Assembly: GCF_006716565.1 (NCBI RefSeq)
Contig: NZ_VFPG01000002.1
Location: 930,001-994,000, forward strand
DNA: 64,000 bases
Source: Nocardia bhagyanarayanae
GTDB lineage: Bacteria; Actinomycetota; Actinomycetes; Mycobacteriales; Mycobacteriaceae
Direction of reading: 5' to 3'
Below, piece by piece: positions 56,698-64,000 of the stretch. The notes below the pieces were generated by a model that was not told the DNA's origin, did no database searches, and was given only the letters and a program-made list of their open reading frames with translations. The stretch's first letter is position 1. The number at the start of each line of letters is the position of its first letter. The translations under genes were made by a program, and so were the position numbers.

Positions 56698-56794
56698 TCC
56701 CCTGAGGCAGCACCGCGACCGGAGATTCCGGACGCCACCTTCGACCAACCTCCCGGGCGCCGCACGCGCCCCCTATTCGATCAAGGACTGACCA

Positions 56795-57175
56795 GTGGCA
56801 CGCGTCAAGAGGGCCGTCAACGCTCAGAAGAAGCGCCGTTCCATCCTCGAGGCCTCCAAGGGCTACCGGGGCCAGCGCTCGCGGCTTTACCGCAAGGCCA
56901 AGGAACAGCAGCTGCACTCGCTCACCTACGCCTACCGGGACCGCCGGGCGCGCAAGGGTGACTTCCGCAAGCTGTGGATCGCCCGCATCAACGCCGCGGC
57001 GCGCATCAATGACATCACCTACAACCGGTTCATCCAGGGCCTGAAGGCCGCCGGTGTCGAGGTGGACCGCAAGATCCTGGCCGAGCTCGCCGTCTCCGAC
57101 GCCGAGGCCTTCGCCGGTCTGGTCGCTGTCGCCAAGGCCGCCCTCCCGCAGGACGTCAACGCCCCGGCCGCCTGA
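56795..57175 (+). CDS. rplT: 50S ribosomal protein L20
   Basis: A 126-residue protein with GTG start. The long basic N-terminal helix ([18 protein letters not shown]) and the globular end ([20 protein letters not shown]) are complete. It binds 23S rRNA early in assembly and in many bacteria represses its own operon. 97 bp after rpmI. Confidence 0.98.
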   Translation: MARVKRAVNAQKKRRSILEASKGYRGQRSRLYRKAKEQQLHSLTYAYRDRRARKGDFRKLWIARINAAARINDITYNRFIQGLKAAGVEVDRKILAELAVSDAEAFAGLVAVAKAALPQDVNAPAA

Positions 57176-57189
57176 TCCGGCCGACCCTG

Positions 57190-58014
57190 TTGACCAAGGG
57201 ACACCTTTCGGAACGACCCGCGGACGCGCTCTCCGAGCGCAATCCGCGGGTCGTTTCGGCTGTCAAGCTGCACCGCGCGCCGCAGCGCCGCAAGACCGGG
57301 CAGTTCCTCGCCGAGGGTGCGAACTCGGTCACCGCGGCTCTGGAGACCGGCCGGGTGCGCGAGCTGTTCTATTCGGCGACGGCGGCGGAACGCGACCACG
57401 CGCTGATCGCGGACGCGGTCGCCGCCGGGGTGCGGGCGACGCTCGTGAGCGAGCGCGCGGCCGAGCATCTGGGGGAGACCGTGACAGCGCCCGGCCTGGT
57501 CGCCGTGTGCGATCTGGTCGACGTCGCGCTCGACGAGGTGCTCGCGGCCGAGCCACGCATGCTGGCGGTGCCGGTCGAGATCGCCGAGCCGGGCAACGCG
57601 GGCACGCTCATCCGGGTGGTGGATTCGGTCGGCGCCGACGCGGTCGTGCTGGCCGGTGACACCGTCGATCCGCACAACGGCAAGTGCGTGCGCGCCAGCG
57701 CGGGAAGTCTGTTCCACGTCCCGATCGCCCGGCACCGCGACGTCGGCGAAACGCTGGACGCGCTGACCGCCGCCGGGATCACCATTCTGGCCACCGCCGC
57801 CGACGGCGAGGTCGATCTCGACGACGCCGACGACCTGTTCACCGGCCGTGTCGCCTGGCTGTTCGGCAACGAGGCGCACGGCCTCGAGCCCGCCGTCGCC
57901 GCCCGCGCCGACCACCGTATCCGCATCCCAATCCGCGGCCGCGCCGAGAGCCTCAACCTCGCGACCGCCGCCGCCATCTGCCTGTACGCGAATTCGCGGG
58001 TCCGCTACCGGTAG
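57190..58014 (+). CDS. tsnR: SPOUT (TrmH/SpoU-type) rRNA 2'-O-methyltransferase
   Basis: A 274-residue protein. The N-terminal substrate-binding domain contains RRKTGQFLAEGANSV. The SPOUT knot motifs are VEIAEPGNAGTLIRVVDS, WLFGNEAHGL and RGRAESLNLATAAAICLY, which hold S-adenosylmethionine. It is the orthologue of M. tuberculosis Rv1644 by position after rplT. The start is uncertain: TTG 57190 opens the frame 14 bp after rplT, but no strong ribosome site is seen. The 23S or tRNA target is not determined. Confidence 0.92.
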   Translation: MTKGHLSERPADALSERNPRVVSAVKLHRAPQRRKTGQFLAEGANSVTAALETGRVRELFYSATAAERDHALIADAVAAGVRATLVSERAAEHLGETVTAPGLVAVCDLVDVALDEVLAAEPRMLAVPVEIAEPGNAGTLIRVVDSVGADAVVLAGDTVDPHNGKCVRASAGSLFHVPIARHRDVGETLDALTAAGITILATAADGEVDLDDADDLFTGRVAWLFGNEAHGLEPAVAARADHRIRIPIRGRAESLNLATAAAICLYANSRVRYR

Positions 58015-58136
58015 CGGACGCTCCTTGGCGAAGAACAGCGAGCCGCGAGACGCGGCGGCTCGTTCGTGGTCGCCGACGCGGCCGTCGGTTGGCCGGTTCT
58101 CGTGTGCGACACGCCGAGGCGTTCTAGGGTTCGATC

Positions 58137-58664
58137 ATGAGCGCCGGGGACGAACTGCTGCGCCGGATCGAGGGCGATCCCGAACTGGCCGGGCTGCTGG
58201 CCTGGCCGAGTGATTTCGACATCACGCGCCGCGAGCCGGTCGAGGACCTGCGTCTGCCGAACGGAACGCCGCTCACGCCGATCGCCGGTGACGGTTCGGG
58301 CGGCACGTTCTTCCTGTGCGGCGCGCCGGGCACGGAGCGCCCGGTGCTGTACGCCGACTCCGAGGGCGGCGCGGTCCTGCTCGCCGCCGATCTGGTCGAG
58401 GCGGTCACCTTGATCGCTACCTACCCATACTGGCGCGATCTCGGCGCGGGCCGTCCGGTCGCCGAGCTGGAGGAGGAGTTCGCCGTCGACCGGCCGGAGT
58501 TCCTCGAGGTGCGCGCGGAACTGCTCGACCGGCTCGGCATCGCCGCGCCCGGCGTGGAGGAGGCGGTCGCCAAGATGCGGGCCAGTGCCGCGCGGACGGT
58601 CCCGGATTTCCTGCCGGTCGCTCCCGATCTGGACGGCGAGGCGGTGTACGAACCGCTCTGGTGA
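58137..58664 (+). CDS. hypothetical protein
   Basis: A 175-residue acidic protein starting MSAGDELLRRIEGDPELAGLLA. It is cytoplasmic by composition, with alternating strands (GTFFLCGAPG, RPVLYADSEGGAVLLAADL) and a helical C-terminal half. The layout resembles SMI1/KNR4-like immunity proteins, but I cannot support that assignment. No recognisable motif. It is a single gene between tsnR and pheS, with no coupled neighbour. Confidence 0.8.
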   Translation: MSAGDELLRRIEGDPELAGLLAWPSDFDITRREPVEDLRLPNGTPLTPIAGDGSGGTFFLCGAPGTERPVLYADSEGGAVLLAADLVEAVTLIATYPYWRDLGAGRPVAELEEEFAVDRPEFLEVRAELLDRLGIAAPGVEEAVAKMRASAARTVPDFLPVAPDLDGEAVYEPLW

Positions 58665-58890
58665 CGAGTCGGATGGAAGGTCCGAGCGGGCCATGCCGAG
58701 CCGCCGGGGTGAGCACGCCGCCGATGCGACCGCTCGCGCCGGGCGAGGCGGATACCTGCGCGGATGCCCGGTTTCATGGACTCGATCGGTGGCTCTGGCA
58801 CAGTCGCCGGGCCGGTAGCGGGTAATCCGCGTGATTCGGACATAGCCGATCCAATAGGATTCCACCAGCAGCAATGTGGGTAGGCAATAA

Positions 58891-60009
<1,119 letters not shown>

Positions 60010-60057
60010 ACCGGCCCGATTCCCGAACTCCCTTCGATCGAGAGAGCGAAACCTCAA

Positions 60058-62562
60058 GTGCGAGTAGCGCAGTCCTGGCTGACCGAGATCATCCAGCGCA
60101 CCACGCCCGAGTGGTCGGTGACGCCGGAGGAACTGGATGCCGGGTTCGTCCGCGTGGGTCTGGAAGTCGAAGAGGTCGACAAGCTCCAGCGGGTGACCGG
60201 TGACATCGACAAGCCGCTGGTCGTCGGCCGCGTCGCCGAGATCACCGAGCTGACCGAGTTCAAGAAGCCGATCCGCTTCTGCAAGGTCGACGTCGGCAAC
60301 CCGGAGTTGCAGGAGATCGTCTGCGGTGCACGGAATTTCGCCGTCGGCGATCTCGTCGTGGTCGTGCTGCCCGGCGGTGAGCTGCCCGGCGGCTTCAAGA
60401 TCTCCTCGCGCAAGACCTACGGCCACGTCTCCAACGGCATGATCTGCTCGGTCGCCGAGCTCGGCATCGGCAAGGACCACTCCGGCATCCTGGTGCTGGA
60501 GCCGGGCACCGCCGAGCCGGGCGCGGACGCCAACGAGCTGCTCGGCCTGAACGACACCGTCATCGAGCTGAACATCACCCCCGACCGCGGCTACTGCTTC
60601 TCGGTGCGCGGCCTGGCTCGCGAGCTGGCCTGCGGCTTCGATCTCGAATACGCCGACCCGGCGGTGCGCGCCCTGCCCGACGACGAGGCCGACGCCTGGC
60701 CGGTGAAGCTGGAGCCGTCCTCGAAGTGCACCCGCTTCGCGGTGCGCCGGGTCACCGGCATCGACCCGAACGCGGTCAGCCCGTGGTGGCTGCAGCGGCG
60801 GCTGCTGCTGTCGGGCGTGCGCCCGATCTCCCCGGCGGTCGACGTGACCAACTACGTCATGCTCGAGCTGGGTCAGCCGCTGCACGCGTTCGACGCCGAC
60901 AAGCTCACCGGTGGCCTGGTGGTGCGCACCGCGCACAAGGGCGAGACGCTGCGCACCCTCGACGAGGTGGAGCGCGTGCTCGACGCCGAGGACGTGGTGA
61001 TCGCCGACGAGTCCGGTGTGGTCTCGTTGGCGGGCGTGATGGGTGGCGCGAGCACCGAGGTCGGTCCGCAGACCACCGACGTGGTGCTCGAAGCGGCCAC
61101 CTGGAACCCGCTGCTCGTCTACCGCACCGCGCGCAGGCACAAGCTGGTGTCCGAGGCGGGCAAGCGCTACGAGCGCGTGGTCGATCCCGAGATCAACGTC
61201 GCCGCGCTGGACCGGGCCGCCGTCCTGCTCGCCGAGATCGCGGGCGGCACAATCGAGCCTGCGCTCACCGATGTGCGGGTGCCGACGCCGCCCGCGGAGC
61301 CGATCCGCATCGACATCGACCTGGCCGACCGCGTCGCGGGCGTCACCTACCCGACCGGCACGTCCGCGCGCCGCCTCGCCCAGATCGGCTGCACCGTCGA
61401 GGTGTCGGTGAACGAGGAGACCGGGCACGGTCAGCTGGTGGTCACCCCGCCGAGCTGGCGGCCCGACCTGACCCAGCCCGCCGACCTGGTGGAGGAGGTG
61501 CTCCGGCTCGAGGGTCTGGAGAAGATCCCGTCGGTGCTGCCGACCGCACCGGCCGGGCGCGGGCTCACCGCCGCGCAGCGCCGTCGCCGCGCGGTCAGCC
61601 GGGCGCTGGCCTTCGCCGGGGGCGTCGAGGTGCCGCCGCCGGTGTTCCTGCCCTCGGGCGTGTTCGACACCTGGGGTCTGGACGCCGACGAGCCGCGCCG
61701 CACCACCACCAGGGTGCTCAATCCGCTCGACGTGGAGCGCGCCGAACTGGCCACCACGCTGCTGCCCGGTCTGTTCGAGGTGGCCGCGCGCAACATCTCT
61801 CGCGGCGCGCGCGACCTGACGATCTACGGCATCGCCCAGGTGGTGCTGCCGGGTCCGAACACCAGGCCCGTCGAGGCGCTCGCGGTGGATCGTCGTCCGA
61901 CCGACGAGCAGATCGCCGAGCTGGTCGAATCGCTGCCCGCCCAGCCCGTGCACGTCGGCGCCGTGCTGACCGGCCGCCGCGAACCGCGCGGACCGTGGGG
62001 TCCCGGACGGCAGGCCGAGGCCGCCGACGCGTTCGCCTTGGCCGACGCCATCGCGGACGCCGCGGGCGTGACCATCGAGCGTCGCGCGGGCGCGTACCTG
62101 CCGTGGCATCCCGGCCGCTGCGCCGAGCTGGTGGTGGACGGCGAGGTCGTCGGTCACGCCGGTGAGCTGCATCCGGCCGTGCTCGAGCGTTCCGGGCTGC
62201 CGCCGCGGACCTGCGCGCTCGAGCTGAATCTGGACGCGCTGCCGTTGCGCGAGTCCCGTCCGGTTCCGGTGGTGTCGCCGTTCCCGGCCGTGCTGCAGGA
62301 CGTGTCGGTCAGCGTCGAGAAGTCGGTGCCCGCGGGCTCTGTCGAGGCCGCGCTGCGCACCGGCGGCGGCGAGCTGCTCGAGGACATCGCCCTGTTCGAC
62401 GTGTACGAGGGCGCGCAGGCGGGCGAGGGTCGCAAGTCCCTCACCTACGCCCTGCGTTTCCGTGCCGCGGATCGCACGCTGACCGAGGACGAGGCGAGCG
62501 CCGCCCGCGACGCCGCGGTCGCGTCGGCCGCCGAGGCGGTGGGCGCGGTCCTGCGCGGTTAG
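60058..62562 (+). CDS. pheT: phenylalanyl-tRNA synthetase beta subunit
   Basis: An 834-residue protein with GTG start. The EMAP-like tRNA-binding domain (about 40-155; [25 protein letters not shown]), B3/B4 editing domain (about 210-390; [20 protein letters not shown]), B5 domain ([12 protein letters not shown]), catalytic-like module and C-terminal ferredoxin-fold anticodon domain ([20 protein letters not shown]) are all present. Full length for the family. The TAG stop is the first triplet of repeat copy C. Confidence 0.98.
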   Translation: MRVAQSWLTEIIQRTTPEWSVTPEELDAGFVRVGLEVEEVDKLQRVTGDIDKPLVVGRVAEITELTEFKKPIRFCKVDVGNPELQEIVCGARNFAVGDLVVVVLPGGELPGGFKISSRKTYGHVSNGMICSVAELGIGKDHSGILVLEPGTAEPGADANELLGLNDTVIELNITPDRGYCFSVRGLARELACGFDLEYADPAVRALPDDEADAWPVKLEPSSKCTRFAVRRVTGIDPNAVSPWWLQRRLLLSGVRPISPAVDVTNYVMLELGQPLHAFDADKLTGGLVVRTAHKGETLRTLDEVERVLDAEDVVIADESGVVSLAGVMGGASTEVGPQTTDVVLEAATWNPLLVYRTARRHKLVSEAGKRYERVVDPEINVAALDRAAVLLAEIAGGTIEPALTDVRVPTPPAEPIRIDIDLADRVAGVTYPTGTSARRLAQIGCTVEVSVNEETGHGQLVVTPPSWRPDLTQPADLVEEVLRLEGLEKIPSVLPTAPAGRGLTAAQRRRRAVSRALAFAGGVEVPPPVFLPSGVFDTWGLDADEPRRTTTRVLNPLDVERAELATTLLPGLFEVAARNISRGARDLTIYGIAQVVLPGPNTRPVEALAVDRRPTDEQIAELVESLPAQPVHVGAVLTGRREPRGPWGPGRQAEAADAFALADAIADAAGVTIERRAGAYLPWHPGRCAELVVDGEVVGHAGELHPAVLERSGLPPRTCALELNLDALPLRESRPVPVVSPFPAVLQDVSVSVEKSVPAGSVEAALRTGGGELLEDIALFDVYEGAQAGEGRKSLTYALRFRAADRTLTEDEASAARDAAVASAAEAVGAVLRG

Positions 62563-62616
62563 GCGTACCTCCGCCTTCGCTCCGGCCGTGCGCGGGCTGT
62601 GGGCGGACTTCGTCCG
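62560..62616 (+). repeat. stop-codon-linked intergenic repeat, copy C
   Basis: It begins at the pheT TAG stop with TAGGCGTACCTCCGC, contains TTCGCTCCGG (shared with copy A) and CCGTGCGCGGGCTG (shared with copy B), and ends CGGACTTCGTCCG. Confidence 0.88.
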
Positions 62617-62644
62617 GCTGCGCCTATTCGGCACGGTCCATTGG

Positions 62645-62680
62645 CGAGACCCGTACGGCCGCAATGCCGTACGGGTCTCG
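62645..62680 (+). terminator. intrinsic terminator of pheST
   Basis: A perfect 14-bp stem, left arm CGAGACCCGTACGG, 8-nt loop, then TTCGTTC, 82 bp after pheT. Confidence 0.88.
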
Positions 62681-62857
62681 TTCGTTCACTGCCCGTATTT
62701 CTCGATGCGCGCCGTACCAGCTGATCGCTGACCTCGTCGGCGGGCCGTTCCGGTCGGATTCCGCCGCGGCTGTTCGGGGTTCGTCTCGCGGCGGACCGCT
62801 GGACGTTCAGGAGTAGCGTGGCGGTTGGCAGCTTTCCCCCGACGACCGGGAGGTCCG

Positions 62858-63148
62858 ATGACCGTACGAGCGGTATGGCGCGAGACTGTGCTCGCCGAGA
62901 GCGACGACACCGTGGTGGTGGAGGGCAATCACTATTTCCCCGCGGACGCCGTGCGCCGCGAATACTTCGAGCCCAGCGAGCACCACACGATCTGCCCGTG
63001 GAAGGGCACCGCGTCCTACTACACGGTGACCGTCGACGGCGAGCGCAACCCCGACGCCGCCTGGTACTACCCGACCCCCAAGCCGGACGCCGAGATGGTG
63101 CGCGACCGGGTCGCGTTCTGGCGCGGCGTCGACGTGGTCGTCGACTGA
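62858..63148 (+). CDS. DUF427 domain protein
   Basis: A 96-residue protein with GGGAGG 4 nt before the ATG. The fold signatures are ETVLAESDDTVVVEGNHYFP, HHTICPWKGTASYYTVTVDG and AAWYYPTPKPDAEMVRDRVA. DUF427 proteins are small beta-barrels common in actinobacteria without a firm function; some are fused to or near methyltransferases. Single gene. Confidence 0.92.
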   Translation: MTVRAVWRETVLAESDDTVVVEGNHYFPADAVRREYFEPSEHHTICPWKGTASYYTVTVDGERNPDAAWYYPTPKPDAEMVRDRVAFWRGVDVVVD

Positions 63149-63152
63149 ACCC

Positions 63153-63326
63153 GGCCGCCGAGTCGGTGCGAGGTCGCTGTCGCCGGATGATCGATGGGCC
63201 GCCCGGGTCGGCGCGAGGTCGCCGAATGACAGATGCGGCCGCCGGGGTCGGCGCGAGGTCGCTGTCGCCGGATACTGATGCGGCCGCCGGGGTGGGCGGG
63301 AGGTCGCTGTCGCCGGATACTGATGC
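63153..63326. repeat. minisatellite, four tandem units of 40-45 bp
   Basis: Units at 63153-63196, 63197-63236, 63237-63281 and 63282-63326, each starting GGCCGCC and containing GAGGTCGC, most with TGTCGCCGGAT. Units 3 and 4 differ at two positions. A degenerate fifth start follows at 63327. There is no separate spacer between units. Confidence 0.92.
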
Positions 63327-63403
63327 GGCCGCCTGGACGGTCGCGTCGCCGTCGGGGCGGGTCGGGCCGACTCACCCGGGCCGGGCGGGGTAAGAACGTC
63401 CAC

Positions 63404-64000
63404 ATGCGACACCCCGCGGCTCGGATCCTCAACGCGCTGACCTACCTGCCGGAGCGGCAGATCCTGCAGACGCCCGCCGCGGTCGGCCTCGACTACACCG
63501 ATCTCTCCCCGCGCACCGACGACGGCGAGACCCTGCACGCCTGGTGGCTGCCCGCGCCGCGCTCGATCGGGCACGTCCTCTTCGCGCACGGCAACGCGGG
63601 CAACCTCGGCGACCGGGTCGCGATCTTCGCGCTGCTGGTCGCCGCGGGCTTCGACGTGCTCGCCTTCGACTACCGCGGCTACGGCCGCAGCACCGGACGA
63701 CCCAGCGAACACGGCACCTACCTCGACGCGCGTGCGGCGCGCACCGCGTTGCTCGCCCGGCCGGAGGTGGACCCGAATCGGGTGCTGTACCTGGGCAAGT
63801 CGCTGGGCGGCGGCGTGCTGCTCGAGCTGGCCGAGGCGCACCCGCCCGCCGGGTTGGTGCTGATGTCGACCTTCACCGGCATCCGCGACGCGGCCGGGTC
63901 GATCTACCCGTTCCTGCCGCGCCCGCTGATCCCCGACGCATACCCGAACCTGCGGCGGATCGCCGGCCTCACCGCGCCGGTGCTGATCATGCACGGCGAC
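63404..64000 (+). CDS. alpha/beta hydrolase, BEM46/serine aminopeptidase S33 type (3' end beyond window)
   Basis: 199 residues are visible, starting MRHPAARILNALTYLPERQ. HVLFAHGNAGNLGDR is the oxyanion-hole strand, FDYRGYGRSTGRPSE the following conserved loop, and LGKSLGGGVLLEL the nucleophile elbow with the catalytic Ser. The sequence ends in LIMHGD, where the Asp is probably the catalytic acid; the catalytic His should follow outside the window. Possibly membrane-associated, as many BEM46 proteins are, though no N-terminal helix is seen here. Confidence 0.9.
   Translation, partial: MRHPAARILNALTYLPERQILQTPAAVGLDYTDLSPRTDDGETLHAWWLPAPRSIGHVLFAHGNAGNLGDRVAIFALLVAAGFDVLAFDYRGYGRSTGRPSEHGTYLDARAARTALLARPEVDPNRVLYLGKSLGGGVLLELAEAHPPAGLVLMSTFTGIRDAAGSIYPFLPRPLIPDAYPNLRRIAGLTAPVLIMHGD

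Noticed and set aside
63153..63326. CRISPR-like array
   Set aside because: Repeats are contiguous, diverged from each other and without unique spacers, and no cas gene is near. Minisatellite fits better. A repeated peptide (PHQYPATATSR) read from the minus strand is a by-product of the DNA repeat.
63404..64000. Frameshifted or decayed hydrolase
   Set aside because: The visible frame is intact to the last base with all expected motifs in order; it is simply cut by the window edge.

Overview
The window is high-GC actinobacterial DNA and most resembles Nocardia or a close mycolic-acid relative (Rhodococcus, Mycobacterium). Many starts are GTG or TTG. RpsA, UvrB, CoaE-GrpB, DevR, DevS and IF3 read as close relatives of the M. 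tuberculosis proteins. The housekeeping genes also follow the mycobacterial order rpsA, coaE, DUF402 gene, uvrB, universal stress protein, uvrA, infC-rpmI-rplT, tsnR, pheS-pheT. I see no rRNA, tRNA, CRISPR array, insertion sequence or prophage. Identifications come from reading the proteins; no database search was run.

1-17 kb: a lipoprotein-like protein, a Ppx/GppA phosphatase, an epimerase, a molybdopterin oxidoreductase whose usual N-terminal Fe-S cysteines are replaced, an amino-acid ABC importer (binding protein, permease, ATPase), a secreted hydrophobic protein, a divergent LysR/FAD-oxidase pair, an SPFH protein coupled to a 52-residue ribbon-helix-helix protein, a short-chain dehydrogenase remnant, a LuxR-type regulator, an aspartyl/asparaginyl hydroxylase-like protein and a methyltransferase.

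17-32 kb: rpsA and coaE are neighbours in M. tuberculosis, but here about 13 kb separates them. This interval holds an NmrA-type oxidoreductase, two TetR genes, an MmpL exporter with a 21-bp palindrome at its promoter, and a tightly coupled four-gene operon. The operon encodes an ornithine-cyclodeaminase/SbnB-like enzyme, a Y4yA-type PLP decarboxylase, a cysteine-synthase/SbnA-like enzyme and a MATE exporter. A Zur-box-like palindrome lies upstream. I read it as a candidate zinc-responsive small metallophore pathway with no NRPS and no IucA/IucC synthetase. A second SPFH protein, a quinone oxidoreductase and an OhrR regulator complete the interval.

32-50 kb: coaE-grpB, a DUF402 gene, uvrB, a glyoxalase-fold protein, an AraC regulator, a universal stress protein, HelD, a GGDEF protein, an orphan ketoacyl synthase, and a DevR/DevS two-component system split by an oppositely oriented S30AE-type gene with a DosR box.

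50-64 kb: uvrA with a Lys/Ala/Pro-rich tail, two tandem micropeptide genes with a structured leader, an alpha/beta hydrolase, DUF1844 and DinB-type proteins, infC with an AUC start and a leader hairpin, rpmI, rplT, tsnR, pheS, pheT, a DUF427 protein, a 45-bp minisatellite and a truncated hydrolase.

Two regulatory themes stand out. Both uvrA and uvrB carry a match to the RecA-independent (PafBC-type) damage promoter. A roughly 57-bp repeat beginning at the TAG stop codon occurs after three unrelated genes.
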